DNA of 64,000 nucleotides from Pseudonocardia acidicola (GCF_012911935.1 NZ_JAAXLA010000009.1:1-64000), one strand, 5' to 3'. Shown: positions 9,350-19,311, counted from the first letter of the stretch. A program made the numbers and translations. Notes: generated by a model from the letters alone, not told the origin.

Positions 9350-9424
9350 GGTCCTTCCATCCGATGTGGTGGTGGTGGTGTGGCTCGCCCGGCCCGGCTG
9401 CGTCGCGGCCGGTGTCGCCGCACG

Positions 9425-10114
9425 TCAGCCATCGTTCGCGCCGGGCGGGAGCGGCTGGAGGTGGCGAAGGAACCAGTCCCGCGCCAGGCGGGCCACCTGC
9501 TCCAACGCCCCGGGTTCTTCGAACAGGTGCGTCGCACCTGGGATGACCGCGAGCCGGGTTCGGCCGCCGAGCTTCCGCATGGCCCGGCGGTTGAGTTCGA
9601 TGACGACGGGGTCGCGTTCTCCGACGATCAGCAAGGTCGGCTGGTGCACCTCGGGCAGGTGCGTATCGGCCAGGTCGGGGCGCCCTCCGCGGGAGACGAC
9701 GGCCTGCACTGTGTTCGGCCGGTTCGCGGCGGCGATGAGCGCGGCGGCGGCGCCGGTGCTGGCCCCGAACAGGCCGATACCCAGCCCGGCGGCGGGTTCG
9801 CTGTGGGCGATCCAGTCAGCCAGGGCGGTGACCCGCACGGCGAGTAGGTCGATGTCGAACCGCAATTCCGCGGTCCGCAGGTCGATCTGCTCCTCCTGTG
9901 CGGTGAGCAGGTCGGCCAGCACGGTGGCCAGGCCGGCGCGGTTGAGCTCGTCGGCGACATATCGATTGCGCGGGCTGTGCCGGCCGCTGCCGCTGCCGTG
10001 GGCGAACAGCACCGCCCCGCGCGCCGGCTCCTGCGGCACCCCGAGGTCGGCCTCCAGCACCACGCCGGCGGCCGGAATCTGCAGGCTCCGGTGGATGACG
10101 CTTGGCGCGCTCAC
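9425..10114 (-). CDS. Dienelactone hydrolase-like alpha/beta hydrolase
   Basis: A 229-residue alpha/beta hydrolase. The oxyanion-hole region is LFAHGSGSGR (residues 36-45), the nucleophile elbow GASTG gives Ser119, and Asp168 (VGERDPV) and His196 (GATHLFEE) complete the triad. The short cap-less form fits the dienelactone hydrolase/phosphoribosyltransferase-associated hydrolases found in actinobacterial stress regulons. Substrate is unknown. The GTG start has GAGGGGACGCA upstream. It reads in the same direction as the phosphoribosyltransferase-erythromycin esterase gene 60 bases upstream and may be co-transcribed with it. Confidence 0.85.
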   Translation of the reverse strand: MSAPSVIHRSLQIPAAGVVLEADLGVPQEPARGAVLFAHGSGSGRHSPRNRYVADELNRAGLATVLADLLTAQEEQIDLRTAELRFDIDLLAVRVTALADWIAHSEPAAGLGIGLFGASTGAAAALIAAANRPNTVQAVVSRGGRPDLADTHLPEVHQPTLLIVGERDPVVIELNRRAMRKLGGRTRLAVIPGATHLFEEPGALEQVARLARDWFLRHLQPLPPGANDG

Positions 10115-10174
10115 TGCGTCCCCTCTCAGACGGGCGGCGGCGAGGGCACTCGTACTGCTCGGGCCGCCGCATTG

Positions 10175-12202
10175 TCAGACCGCGAACGGGTAGGTCTCGG
10201 GGACCTCGCCGGTCTCCCAGAGAGACGTCCGCTCCAGCGGTTCGACCGCGCGGGTGTCGTCGATGTGGATCACAGCGTCGAACTGATCGGCCACCCGGGC
10301 GTGGAAGTAGTGGCTCTGCCGCTCGGTGTCGGGCCGGTAGATGACGCCGATCGCCCGTTCCAGGCGCGCCGCGCGGAGCACCTCAGCCGCTTGCGTGGCA
10401 GCAGCTCTGCCGGGGTCGGCCGCGAACGAGAGCATGAACTCCTTCTGGCCGACCTCGTGGAACAGCTCCTCCACGCTGCCCGGCAGCGCCGGGCGGACCC
10501 ACTTGCGCTGCGCCTCCCCACCCCAGTCATCAGCAGCGGTAACGGTCCCGGTATAGGTGGTGAAACCGAGGAGCCGGCAGTCATCGCCGTGCCGTTCGCG
10601 CACGAGCTGGCCCACGTTCAGCTCGCCCTGGGCCGCGATCTCGGTCGCGCGCACGTCGCCGAGGTGGGAGTTGTGCTCCCACACCACGATCTTGGCGGGG
10701 TCACCGCGTTGCCGGGTCAGGTGGTTCTGGACCGCGTCAAGCGTCTCGACCATATGGCGGTCCCGCAGGTTCCAGGACAGGACGCGGCCGCTGAACATCG
10801 AGCGGTAGTACTCGGCCGCATCCTTCACGACCTTGGCGTTCTGCTCGGCGTAGAAGACCTCGTCCTCGGCCAGCAACCCGTCGCGGCGGGCGTACTCCAG
10901 TGCGTGACGCTGCAGGTCGACGAGCTGGTCGACCACCTCCTGCTCGCAGGTCTCTCCCGCACCCAGGGCGGCGGCCAGGCCGTAGGTCTGGCCGTCGTCG
11001 GTGCCGTAGTGGTCGAAGCAGGCGTAGCGTTCCCGGGCCCGCTGGGCCGCCTGCGGGTCCACCCGGTCGAGGTAGGTGATCACCTCGTCGATGGAGCGGT
11101 AGAGGCTGTAGAGGTCCAGGCCGTAGAAGCCGGCCTTGCGCCGCTCGTCACCGACGCGGTCGTTGTGCTCGCGCAGCCAGCCGGCGAAGTCGAGGACGGT
11201 CGCGTTGCGCCACATCCAGGTGGGGAACCGCTGGAAGCCGCGCAACGCCTCCTCGGCGTCGGCGTCGTCACCGCGGCCCCGGACATACCGGTTCACCCGG
11301 TAGGCGTCCGGCCAGTCCGCCTCGACCGCCACCGCGCAGAACCCCTTCTCCTCGATCAGCCGCCGGGTCATCGCCGCGCGCGCGGCGTAGAAGTCGCGAG
11401 TACCGTGCGACGCCTCCCCGATCAGTACGACATGCGTGTCGCCGACCCGATCGAACAGCACCTCGTCCGGCGGTACGCCCTCCTCGGTCGGGATCGCAGC
11501 CGATCGGATCACGTCGGTGTCGCTGAGGAGTCGCCCGCCAGCACGCGCGGGGGCCGATGCCGCCGCGGCGCGCAGCAGGTCTCGGACCTCCTCGTCGGTG
11601 GTCTGGGCGAAGTCCCAGTACGACTCGCCGACCGCGAAGAACGGCGACGGGGTCGTCGCGCAGACCACCTCGTCGACCAGCGCGGCGAGCTCCTGGCAGG
11701 TCGACTTCGGCGCCGCCGGTACCGCGACGACGATGCGGGCCGGCCGGTGCTCGCGCAGCGCGATGATCGCCGCGTGCATGCTCGCGCCCGTCGCGAGGCC
11801 GTCGTCGACGACGATGACCGTCTTACCGGCGAGCTCGGGCATCGCCCGCCCGTCCCGGTAGACCCGCTCCCGGCGCGCCAGCTCGCGGCCCTCCTGCTCG
11901 GCCACCCGCTCGACCACCTCCGGGGTGATGCCCAGGCCGCGCACGACATCGTCGTTGATCACCAGCACCCCGCCGCTGGCGATCGCGCCCATGGCCACCT
12001 CCTCGCGGCCGGGCACGCCCAGCTTGCGGACCACGAACACATCCAGCGGGGCGCCCAGAGCGCGGGCGACCTCGTAGGCCACCGGCACCCCACCCCGCGG
12101 CAACCCCAGGACCACCACATCCGGCCGGCCCCGGTAACGGTCCAGCAGCCCGGCCAGCACCCGCCCGGCATCCCGGCGATCCCGGAAAACGCGATCCGCC
12201 AT
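10175..12202 (-). CDS. Phosphoribosyltransferase - erythromycin esterase fusion
   Basis: A 675-residue two-domain protein. Residues 1-215 are a type I phosphoribosyltransferase-like domain with the PRPP loop [14 protein letters not shown] (129-142). From about 245 an erythromycin esterase-type domain follows, with GEASHG (262-267), EADWPDA (294-300) and WEHNSHLGD towards the C-terminus; these histidine and glutamate residues form the family's active site. The arrangement and length match Rv2030c of M. tuberculosis, a DosR-regulon protein. Erythromycin esterases hydrolyse the macrolide lactone, but the fused actinobacterial proteins are not shown to give resistance. The ATG has GGGGATG upstream. 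No clear DosR box lies directly in front. Confidence 0.9.
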   Translation of the reverse strand: MADRVFRDRRDAGRVLAGLLDRYRGRPDVVVLGLPRGGVPVAYEVARALGAPLDVFVVRKLGVPGREEVAMGAIASGGVLVINDDVVRGLGITPEVVERVAEQEGRELARRERVYRDGRAMPELAGKTVIVVDDGLATGASMHAAIIALREHRPARIVVAVPAAPKSTCQELAALVDEVVCATTPSPFFAVGESYWDFAQTTDEEVRDLLRAAAASAPARAGGRLLSDTDVIRSAAIPTEEGVPPDEVLFDRVGDTHVVLIGEASHGTRDFYAARAAMTRRLIEEKGFCAVAVEADWPDAYRVNRYVRGRGDDADAEEALRGFQRFPTWMWRNATVLDFAGWLREHNDRVGDERRKAGFYGLDLYSLYRSIDEVITYLDRVDPQAAQRARERYACFDHYGTDDGQTYGLAAALGAGETCEQEVVDQLVDLQRHALEYARRDGLLAEDEVFYAEQNAKVVKDAAEYYRSMFSGRVLSWNLRDRHMVETLDAVQNHLTRQRGDPAKIVVWEHNSHLGDVRATEIAAQGELNVGQLVRERHGDDCRLLGFTTYTGTVTAADDWGGEAQRKWVRPALPGSVEELFHEVGQKEFMLSFAADPGRAAATQAAEVLRAARLERAIGVIYRPDTERQSHYFHARVADQFDAVIHIDDTRAVEPLERTSLWETGEVPETYPFAV

Positions 12203-12220
12203 GCCATCCCCCTGAAAGTG

Positions 12221-12329
12221 CGTGGAGCCTCATGCTGCGCAGCACGGTGGCCAGGTCCGGGTCATCGAGCTTGATCGGGTGCTCGGGCGCTTCGAACCGG
12301 CGGCGCTCGCCATCGTTGAGCACGGGCAC
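12221..12329 (-). pseudogene. Remnant of a DUF3040-like small membrane protein
   Basis: From a GTG at 12329 the frame reads MPVLNDGERRRFEAPEHPIK followed by LDDPDLATVLRSM, which resembles the N-terminal half of DUF3040 proteins (S-ERE--R-LE-IE--L--DDP-FA). The expected transmembrane half is missing; the frame runs into the leader and coding region of the next gene without it. Short length makes the assignment tentative. Confidence 0.35.
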
Positions 12330-12699
12330 ATCCCGGACGTAGCGGAAGCTGTTTCGGCCGGACCATCCCGTTGCCGAGCTCGCGTCCGGTCTTGGCGGGT
12401 GGGGCCCCGCCCGAGTCCAGGTCCCGAGGGCGATGCTGACCCTGACGCCGGATCGGATTGCATGACAATGACCTCCGCGAAGCGGGTGAGGCCCTCATCA
12501 CATCCCCGCTGTGCGTGGTGAGTGCGGCAGGGAACGTGGCGCCGCGAGTCAGGCCTGGGGCCCTACTGGTGGCTTCACCTGGTGATCCTGCCCGCCCTGG
12601 GACCGGAAAACCTCACTCTGCCAGCACAAGGACCAAGGCCGGGTTCGCTCTCACAGTGCAGTCGAGCGGCAGGCGGCTCTGGGACTCGACCGTTGCGCG
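12330..12699. other. Intergenic DNA between remnants
   Basis: No coding signal is visible on either strand. The stretch joins a DUF3040-like remnant on one side and an IS5-type transposase remnant on the other, and is probably non-functional spacer left by insertion and deletion. Confidence 0.5.
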
Positions 12700-12850
12700 A
12701 CCAACGCTGGAACCGGTTGTAGAGCGCCTTCCACGGCCTGTACCGCTCGGGCAGGTCCCGCCGGGGCCCGCTCTCGAACAGCATCCCGTTGATCAGTCGC
12801 CGGTCATCCACCCGCGGCCGCCCACACGCCCCCGACGGTGGCAGCAGACT
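12700..12850 (-). mobile_element. IS5-family transposase N-terminal fragment
   Basis: Reading right to left, the frame gives SLLPPSGACGRPRVDDRRLI, then NGMLFESG and RRDLPERYRPWKALYNRFQR with WSRNGR. This is the N-terminal DNA-binding region of IS5-family transposases (typical: LLPP--GRPG-P--D-R-VINGI----RTG-PWRDLPE-YGPWKTVY-R--RW---G). Similarity stops at about 12700; the DDE catalytic domain and recognisable inverted ends are absent. It is a dead fragment, about 50 residues of a ~270-residue enzyme. Confidence 0.75.
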
Positions 12851-13010
12851 GCGGCTTCAGCCGTTGGCGGCGCGAGCCGAGCCGGGCAAGCGGGGGTTCG
12901 GCGTGGAGGACCGGGGCGGCGCCGGCCCGGCTCGCGCGGTGTGTGGCCTGCCTGCCGGGGTACCCGGTCGGCCTCGTGTGCGGTTGTCACCCGAGGAACG
13001 CGGAGGCGGG

Positions 13011-14312
13011 ATGCCAGACGGGGAGGAGCGCCACGGCAGTGTCGGGTCGGGAACCCGATGGGAAGCCGTCGCGCACGGCCCGCATCGCACCCTGGCCACC
13101 CTGAAGACGCTCGGTCCCGGGTTGGTCGCCGGGGCCTCGGATATCGATCCGACGACCGTGGCGACGATGGCGGTCGTCGGCGCCACCACGATCTACGCGT
13201 TGTCCTGGCTGGCCTGGCTGCTGTTTCCCATGCTGTGTGTCGTGTTGGTCATCGCCACGCGGGTCGGGGCCGTCACCGGACGCAACCTGCAAGAAGCCGT
13301 GCGCGACCGGTACGGTCCGGCTCCACAGTGGGTCCTGCTGCTGTCCGTCGTGGGGGTCAACATCCTCACACTCGCCGCGGACATCCACGCCGGTGGTGCA
13401 GCGCTGGGTCTGCTGATCCACCGCGACAGCAACTGGCTGCTGCTGCTGTTCGGCGGCGCGACGCTGGCGCTGCTGCTGTGGGGCACCTACGACGAGGTCG
13501 AACGAGTGCTGAAGTTCGCGTTGCTGATTCTGCTCGCCTACCCGGTCTCGGCGGCGCTGGCCCATCCCGATTGGCGACAGGTGCTCGGGAACACCTTCCT
13601 GCCCCATTTCTCGACGAACAGTGACTACGTCGCCGGCGCCGTGGCGATGCTGGGTACGGCCATTACCGGCTACGTCTATGTGTGGCAGACGGTGCAGGTA
13701 GCCGAGGAACAGCCCGGCGAAGGGCTCCGCAAGGTGCGACAGCTCGATGCCATCGTCGGCACCTTCTTCTCGGTGGCGATCATGTGGTTCATCCTGATCG
13801 CCACCGGCGCCACGCTCGGCGTGCAGCACCGACCGGTCGACACCGCGGAGCAAGCGGCCCAGGCGCTGGCGCCTGTCGTGGGCCCCTACGCCAGCGCTGT
13901 GTTCGGGGTAGGGCTGCTCGGGTCCGCGCTGATCGCCGTCCCGGTGCTGCTGGCGACCACGGCCTATGCGGTGTGTGCCCAGTTCGACCTGCACAGAGGA
14001 CTGTCCGAGCCGGTCCGCAATGCCCCGGCGTTCTACAGCGTGATCACGGCGTCGACCGTGGTGGCGGTACTGATCAGCGCGATCGGAGTTTCCACGATCC
14101 GACTGCTGTTCCTGGCCAGCATCGTGGCGGGGGTCGCCACACCCATCGGCCTGGCCGCTCTGATGCTCGTCACGACCGACTCGAGGATGATGGGCGACCG
14201 AGCGGTGCGTGGCCCGCTGCGAGTCGCCGGCTGGGCCGTCACCGCGATCGTCGCGCTCTTCAGCCTCGCCTACCTTGTTCAGCAGGTCATCGGCGGTGGG
14301 AACGGATCGTGA
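13011..14312 (+). CDS. NRAMP-family metal transporter, divergent subgroup
   Basis: A 433-residue protein with about eleven hydrophobic helices. The first helix reads GLVAGASDIDPTTVATMAVV: the signature metal-binding DPGN motif of MntH/NRAMP is DPTT here, as in the divergent NRAMP-related subgroup whose members carry DP(S/T). Other marks are ADIHAGGAALGLL and the helix LGTAITGYVYVWQTVQVAEE in the TM6 region, where MntH has a metal-binding MPH. Likely a proton-coupled divalent cation transporter, metal uncertain. The ATG at 13011 is preceded by GGAGG with 4-base spacing, so the longer upstream frame is not used. It stands alone next to an IS5 remnant. Confidence 0.8.
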   Translation: MPDGEERHGSVGSGTRWEAVAHGPHRTLATLKTLGPGLVAGASDIDPTTVATMAVVGATTIYALSWLAWLLFPMLCVVLVIATRVGAVTGRNLQEAVRDRYGPAPQWVLLLSVVGVNILTLAADIHAGGAALGLLIHRDSNWLLLLFGGATLALLLWGTYDEVERVLKFALLILLAYPVSAALAHPDWRQVLGNTFLPHFSTNSDYVAGAVAMLGTAITGYVYVWQTVQVAEEQPGEGLRKVRQLDAIVGTFFSVAIMWFILIATGATLGVQHRPVDTAEQAAQALAPVVGPYASAVFGVGLLGSALIAVPVLLATTAYAVCAQFDLHRGLSEPVRNAPAFYSVITASTVVAVLISAIGVSTIRLLFLASIVAGVATPIGLAALMLVTTDSRMMGDRAVRGPLRVAGWAVTAIVALFSLAYLVQQVIGGGNGS

Positions 14313-14540
14313 ACGCGTTCCGAAACGGAAGAAAACCGTACAACCGGGCGGAAGCGGCCTCACGACGGTGAGGTAGCCGGCCCGAGTCAAGTGCCCAGAA
14401 CCTCGAATCCTCAACTCGAAGCAAACGCCTCGACCAGGGAAACGCAACCCGCCCGACTGGACGGAAGGATTCAAGACTGCGACACTCTGACCGCCGAAAA
14501 AAGAGCAACAGCGGATCCGGCGACGAAAACCACCGGTCAG

Positions 14541-14615
<75 letters not shown>

Positions 14616-14703
14616 TTGCCGATGTAGAGAACAGTACACGGCCCCCTCAGGCCCCTCGCAACCGGGTCGTCCTCACGGTCGAAGTCCCCTACGGTCGGGA
14701 CTC

Positions 14704-16725
14704 GTGCAGCCCGCTGACATCGCAAAACTGATCTCGGTGAGCGATCCGAGAGTCTCCCCGGACGGCCGACTGATCGCCTTCGTGGTCACCCGCGTCGATC
14801 TCGAGCGCAACCGCTACCGCAGCGCCGTCTGGTTGGCCGCGGCCGACGGGTCGGCTCCGCCCTATCAGTTCAGCACCGGCGAGCACGGCGACGCCCAGCC
14901 GGTGTGGTCGCCGGACGGGCGACGGCTCGCCTTCACCAGCCGCCGCTCCGACGAGCCGGACCACAGCACCCTGCACGTCGCACCCGTCGGCCTCCCCGGC
15001 GAGATCCTGACGCTGTGCGAGCGTCCCGAGGCCGTCGAGGAGCCTGCGTGGTCACCCGACGGCCGCCGCATCGCGTTCACCTCCCGGGAGCGGACCGGCC
15101 GCTACCGCGCGGACGGAGCCGAGGACGAGCGCGCCCGGCCGCCGCGGCGGATCGACCGGCTGATGTCCCGCCTCGACGGCGAGGGCTGGATCATCGACCG
15201 CCCGCGCAGCGTGTTCGTGGTCCCGGCCGACGGGTCGGCCGCGCCGCGCATCGTGGCCGGTGGCCCGTTCGAGCACCACGCCCCGGCCTGGTCCCCGGAC
15301 GGCCGCCGGCTGGCCGTCACCGCGGCCCGGCACAAGGACTGGGACCTGCAGCCCGTCGACGACGTGTTCCTCGTCGACCCGGACCCCGCCCCCGGCGGGC
15401 CTGCCGAGCCCCGTCCGCTCACCGAGCAGGACCTGTCGCACCGGCTGCCCGCATTCGACCCGGACGGCGGACGGATCGCGACTCTGGCGGAGGACAGCAG
15501 GATCGTGCCGTCGCACGCGCAACTCGTCGTGCTCGACGCGGCGACCGGTGCCATGCGCGTGCTCACCGCGGGGCTCGACCGGCAGTGCGCCCCGATGCCC
15601 GGTGTGCGGGTCCCGATATGGGACGGCGAGCACCTGCTGTTCTCCCTCGAGGACCGTGGCGACGTGCACCTCTACCGGGTGGCCGCCGACGGCTCCGGTG
15701 AGGCGGAGCGACTGATCGGCGGCACCCGCAACGTCACCGGGTTCGATCTGGTCGGCGGCACGCTGGCGTTCGTCGCGAGCACCCCGACCGAGCTTCCGGA
15801 GCTGTTCGTCCGCGACGGCGACGGCACCGAGCGGCGGCTGACCGACCTCGGCGCCGCGTTCCACGCCGCGCACCCGGCATCGGCACCGGAACACCTCACG
15901 GTGCGCTCGCCCGCCGGCGACGGCGAGATCGACGCGTGGGTGATTCGGCCCGCGGGCCTGGCCGCGGATGAGCGCTGCCCGGTGCTGCTCTCCATCCACG
16001 GCGGCCCGATGACGCAGTACCCGAACGCGTGGTTCGACGAGTTCCAGCTCTGGGCCGGCGCCGGCTACGGGGTCGTCTACTGCAACCCGCACGGGTCCAG
16101 CGGCTTCACCGAGTCGTGGGTGCGTTCGATCCGCGCGCCGGAGGCACCGGAAGCGCCCGGCACCGGTTGGGGCGGCATCGACGCCGACGACGTGCTCGCC
16201 GTCCTCGACGCCGCGCTCGAGCGCGACCCGATGCTGGATCCGGACCGGGTCGGCGTGCTCGGCGGCTCCTACGGCGGCTACCTCACCAGCTGGCTCATCG
16301 GGCACACGAACCGGTTCGCCGCGGCGTGCAGCGAGCGGGCGGTGAACAACCTGGAGTCCGAGGAGTGGAGCTCCGACTACGCGGGCGCCTTCCGGCACGA
16401 GCTCGGCGTCTCCCACCTCGACGCCCCGCAGGGCTACCGGCGAATGTCGCCGATCAGCTACGTCCGCGACATCGACACCCCGCTGCTGATCCTGCACTCC
16501 GAGGACGACCTTCGCTGCCACATCGAGCAGGCCGACCAGCTCTTCGTCGCGCTACGCCTGCTCGGCAAGCCGGTGGAGTACTGGCGCTTCCCCGGGGAGG
16601 GCCACGAGCTGTCCCGATCGGGCTCGCCGAAGCACCGGGTGCAGCGCGCCGAGATCATCCTCGACTGGTTCGGCCGGCACCTGGGCGGGCGCCGGCCGGA
16701 GACGGTCTCCGCGCTGTCGCAGTGA
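14704..16725 (+). CDS. S9 family prolyl oligopeptidase-like peptidase
   Basis: A 673-residue protein with an N-terminal beta-propeller of WD40/TolB-like repeats (several SPDGRR motifs, residues about 15-390) and a C-terminal alpha/beta hydrolase domain. The triad is Ser522 in GGSYGGYLT, an aspartate in HSEDDLR (601-602) and His634 in GEGHEL. Domain order and size fit acylaminoacyl-peptidase/dipeptidyl-peptidase members of family S9, cytoplasmic enzymes that cleave short peptides. No signal peptide is seen. The GTG start is the only one near the family's beginning (PADIAKLISVSDPRVSPDG). It converges on the DsbA gene, with a strong hairpin between. Confidence 0.9.
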   Translation: MQPADIAKLISVSDPRVSPDGRLIAFVVTRVDLERNRYRSAVWLAAADGSAPPYQFSTGEHGDAQPVWSPDGRRLAFTSRRSDEPDHSTLHVAPVGLPGEILTLCERPEAVEEPAWSPDGRRIAFTSRERTGRYRADGAEDERARPPRRIDRLMSRLDGEGWIIDRPRSVFVVPADGSAAPRIVAGGPFEHHAPAWSPDGRRLAVTAARHKDWDLQPVDDVFLVDPDPAPGGPAEPRPLTEQDLSHRLPAFDPDGGRIATLAEDSRIVPSHAQLVVLDAATGAMRVLTAGLDRQCAPMPGVRVPIWDGEHLLFSLEDRGDVHLYRVAADGSGEAERLIGGTRNVTGFDLVGGTLAFVASTPTELPELFVRDGDGTERRLTDLGAAFHAAHPASAPEHLTVRSPAGDGEIDAWVIRPAGLAADERCPVLLSIHGGPMTQYPNAWFDEFQLWAGAGYGVVYCNPHGSSGFTESWVRSIRAPEAPEAPGTGWGGIDADDVLAVLDAALERDPMLDPDRVGVLGGSYGGYLTSWLIGHTNRFAAACSERAVNNLESEEWSSDYAGAFRHELGVSHLDAPQGYRRMSPISYVRDIDTPLLILHSEDDLRCHIEQADQLFVALRLLGKPVEYWRFPGEGHELSRSGSPKHRVQRAEIILDWFGRHLGGRRPETVSALSQ

Positions 16726-16729
16726 CGCG

Positions 16730-16765
16730 GGGTGGGTGCCCGGCCCGAAGTCCGGGCACCCACCC
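16730..16765. terminator. Bidirectional hairpin terminator
   Basis: GGGTGGGTGCCCGG and CCGGGCACCCACCC form a perfect 14-bp stem with an 8-base loop between the convergent S9 peptidase and DsbA genes. There is no strong T-run, as is common in actinobacteria. Confidence 0.75.
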
Positions 16766-16768
16766 GGA

Positions 16769-17542
16769 TCAGACCTGGCCGCCGATGGCGTCGGTCAGCC
16801 AGTTGCTGTCGCTGAGGTCGATCTTCTTGCCGTTGATCGCGACTGTGGGGGTGCCGAAGCTGCCGTTGGTCGTCAGCGCCGGGGTCTTCGCGGCGGCTTC
16901 GGTCGCCGCGGCGATGGCCTTGGCCTGGCCGTTGGCGGTCACACACTGCTCGAAGTCACCGCCGGCACCCAGTGCCTTGCCCTTCGCCGCGAGCTGCGCT
17001 GCGGTGAGCCCGGCGCTGCCCTCCGCGGGCTGCTCGTCGTAGAGCTGCTTGTGGAACTGCGGAAAGATCCCGGCCGAAGCCGCGCACAACGCGGCGTTCG
17101 CGGCAAGGGTCGAGTAGCCGGTCGGCTTGGTGGACTGGTCCAGGATCGCGGTCGCGTGGTAATTGACCTTGATCTTGCCGTCGTTCAGCGCGGTGCTGAT
17201 GTCGCTGCCGTAGCTCTGCTCGAACCGCTCGCAGATCGGGCAGAGGTAGTCCTCGTAGATGTCGACCGTGACCGGCGCACTCGCCTGACCGGCGGTGACG
17301 ACGGTCCCGTTCACCGCGACCGGGTAGTTCGCCGCCACCGGGGTGGTGGTCGAACTGCTGTTGCGGTTCACCGCGACGACGACGCCGATCACGACGGCGA
17401 TCGCGACGACGGCGGCGACCACGACGAGTGCGGTGCGATTGCCGACGAGCCCGTTCTTCTTCGGTGTGATGCCCGCTGCGGCGAGCCGCTGGTCCGCGGC
17501 CTGCTTGCGCCGCTGCTTGTCGGCGCGCGAGGCTCCGCCCAC
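16769..17542 (-). CDS. Membrane-anchored DsbA family thioredoxin-fold protein
   Basis: A 257-residue protein: short basic cytoplasmic N-terminus, one transmembrane helix (about residues 37-58), then an extracytoplasmic DsbA-like domain. The active site is CPIC (Cys101, Cys104) in YEDYLCPIC, and the cis-proline loop is GTPTVAING. Such proteins catalyse disulphide formation or exchange in exported proteins. The MauE/DoxX-type membrane protein gene lies 2 bases upstream in the same direction and is likely the partner that passes electrons. Contrast with the cysteine-less relative at 5.6-6.4 kb. Confidence 0.9.
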   Translation of the reverse strand: MGGASRADKQRRKQAADQRLAAAGITPKKNGLVGNRTALVVVAAVVAIAVVIGVVVAVNRNSSSTTTPVAANYPVAVNGTVVTAGQASAPVTVDIYEDYLCPICERFEQSYGSDISTALNDGKIKVNYHATAILDQSTKPTGYSTLAANAALCAASAGIFPQFHKQLYDEQPAEGSAGLTAAQLAAKGKALGAGGDFEQCVTANGQAKAIAAATEAAAKTPALTTNGSFGTPTVAINGKKIDLSDSNWLTDAIGGQV

Positions 17543-17544
17543 GT

Positions 17545-18048
17545 TCAGATCCTTCCTTCCCCCGACCGGACCACCGGCCGGGAATCGAGCCGCTCATCGA
17601 GCGCGAACAGGGTCCGGGGCCGGATCAGCAACCAGACCGCGAGCAGCAGGAAGCCCGTGTCCCGCAGCACCTCCAGACCGTAGGCGGTCTGGTCGGGCGC
17701 GACCTGACCGCCGCCGCCGAAGCAGCCGCAGTCGATCGAGAGCCCGCGGGCCCAGGCCTGCGCCACCCCCGCGATGAAGATGACCAGCACCGCGGCCGAC
17801 AGCCCGGCCACCGCCCGCGTGCCCACGCCGACGAGCAGCAGCAACCCGAGCGCGATCTCCAACCAGGGCAGCACGCCCGCGATCACGGCGACCCCCGGCT
17901 TGGGCAGCACGTCGTAGGCGCGCACGGCGACGTAGGTCTGATCCGGATCGACGGCCTTCAGCACGCCCGAGACCAACCAGATCGCGGCCAGCCCGAGCCG
18001 GGCCAGCGTGCCGACGACGTCACGCAGCTGCGCTGAACCCTGCTTCAC
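17545..18048 (-). CDS. MauE/DoxX family redox-associated membrane protein
   Basis: A 167-residue membrane protein with four helices (residues about 15-33, 55-75, 80-98 and 130-145). The conserved DCGCFGG motif gives Cys107 and Cys109 after the third helix, as in MauE-type proteins. MauE is needed for disulphide formation in methylamine dehydrogenase, and actinobacterial relatives commonly sit beside thiol-oxidoreductases, as here: the DsbA gene starts 2 bases downstream. It probably re-oxidises or relays electrons for that DsbA. The ATG begins MKQGSAQLRDVVGTLARLGL. Confidence 0.85.
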   Translation of the reverse strand: MKQGSAQLRDVVGTLARLGLAAIWLVSGVLKAVDPDQTYVAVRAYDVLPKPGVAVIAGVLPWLEIALGLLLLVGVGTRAVAGLSAAVLVIFIAGVAQAWARGLSIDCGCFGGGGQVAPDQTAYGLEVLRDTGFLLLAVWLLIRPRTLFALDERLDSRPVVRSGEGRI

Positions 18049-18093
18049 GCGTCGAGCGTAACGAGGGCGCCCGACCCTCCCGGGTGAAGGTGG

Positions 18094-18416
18094 TCAGTAG
18101 GACTCGCGGGCGGGCTCCTGTCCCAGCACGGTCGGTTCGTGCATCACGACCGGGCGGCCGAGCTGCTCGAGGGCCTCGCGGTAGCTCCGGGTGCGCAGGT
18201 AGGTGGACCGGTCGCCGAGCTCATCGGCCAGATGGCGCATCCCGGAGAGCAGCAGTGCAACTTCTGCCGGTGATGCGGTTTACGCCGCAACGCCCCGGTC
18301 GACTCCACCCGCACCACCTCGCGATGCCGGCGCGCGTCGAGGTCGTGCACGTGCGGGCCGAGCTGGTCGGCGAACAGCCAGAGGGGCTCGTCTCCGGTCG
18401 CCGAGGCGCTGCTCAC
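18094..18416 (-). pseudogene. N-terminal fragment of a cryptochrome/photolyase-related protein
   Basis: From GTG at 18416 the frame gives EPLWLFADQLGPHVHDLDAR and RKPHHRQKLH; a single missing base near 18256 shifts the frame, after which LLLSGMRHLADELGDRSTYL and RSYREALEQLGRPVVMHEPT follow to a stop at 18094. Together this is the first ~105 residues of the deoxyribodipyrimidine photolyase-related protein family (PhrB-like, ~500 residues). The FAD- and iron-sulphur-binding C-terminal part is absent. It is a truncated, frameshifted relic. Confidence 0.75.
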
Positions 18417-18510
18417 CGGGGCGGTCTCGGGTGCAGGCGTGGCTTCCGCGACCTGGGGGAAGCCTCGCTTCGGTCCATCGTGGACGGTTACGGGAGGTGA
18501 TCTGACCGGC

Positions 18511-19248
18511 ATGGGCGACGGGTCCGGGGCCGAGAAGCCCGATGAGTTCGCCGCGCACCACGGCGACCACACGCATTCGGACGTCTCCGGCGGCCGGCTG
18601 CGGGCCGCGGTGTTCGGCGCGATGGACGGGCTGGTCACCAACATCGCGCTGATCGCCGGCGTGGGCGGCGGCGGGGCCGACCGGCAGGTGATCATCCTGA
18701 CCGGGACGGCCGGCCTGGTCGCCGGTGCGTTCTCCATGGCGCTGGGCGAGTTCGCCTCCGTCGAGACGCAGAACGACGCGGTGCAGGCCGAGGTGGAGGT
18801 CGAACGCCAGGAGCTCGAGCGTCACCCCAACGCCGAGGAGGCCGAGCTCGTCGAGATGTACCTGGAGATGGGCCTGTCCAAGCCCACCGCGGAGGCGGTC
18901 GCCCGCGAGGTCCACGCCGACCCCGACCTGGCAGTCAAGGTGCACATCAACCAGGAGCTCGGCGTCGACCCGGACGAGCGGCCCTCGCCGGGGGCCGCGG
19001 CCGTCTCGTCGTTCATCTGCTTCTCCGTCGGCGGGCTCATCCCGCTGATCCCCTACCTGCTCGGCTACTCCTCGCTCGCGCTGGGGCTGCTCGTCGGCGC
19101 GGTCGGGCTGTTCGCCGCCGGTGCCCTGACCTCGCGGTTCACCACCCGCTCGTGGTGGCTCGGCGGGCTGCGCCAGCTGATGTTCGGCGCCATCGCGGCC
19201 GGGGCGACCTATCTCGTCGGCTCGCTGATCGGCGTCGCGACCTCGTAG
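18511..19248 (+). CDS. VIT1/CCC1 family iron/manganese transporter
   Basis: A 245-residue membrane protein. A histidine-rich N-terminus (HHGDHTHSD) precedes the first helix AVFGAMDGLVTNIALIAGVG; the second helix region has AGAFSMALGEFASVETQNDA. A cytoplasmic metal-binding helical domain (residues about 95-160, many glutamates) and three more helices follow. This is the VIT1/CCC1 architecture, moving Fe2+ or Mn2+ out of the cytosol by proton antiport. The ATG at 18511 has GGAGGTGA about 10 bases upstream; the longer frame includes antisense of the photolyase relic and is not used. Confidence 0.9.
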   Translation: MGDGSGAEKPDEFAAHHGDHTHSDVSGGRLRAAVFGAMDGLVTNIALIAGVGGGGADRQVIILTGTAGLVAGAFSMALGEFASVETQNDAVQAEVEVERQELERHPNAEEAELVEMYLEMGLSKPTAEAVAREVHADPDLAVKVHINQELGVDPDERPSPGAAAVSSFICFSVGGLIPLIPYLLGYSSLALGLLVGAVGLFAAGALTSRFTTRSWWLGGLRQLMFGAIAAGATYLVGSLIGVATS

Positions 19249-19311
19249 CGGCCCGGCCGTGCCGGACACTGCGCTACGGCAGCCGGGTCGCGCCGTCGAC
19301 CGCCGTGCCGC

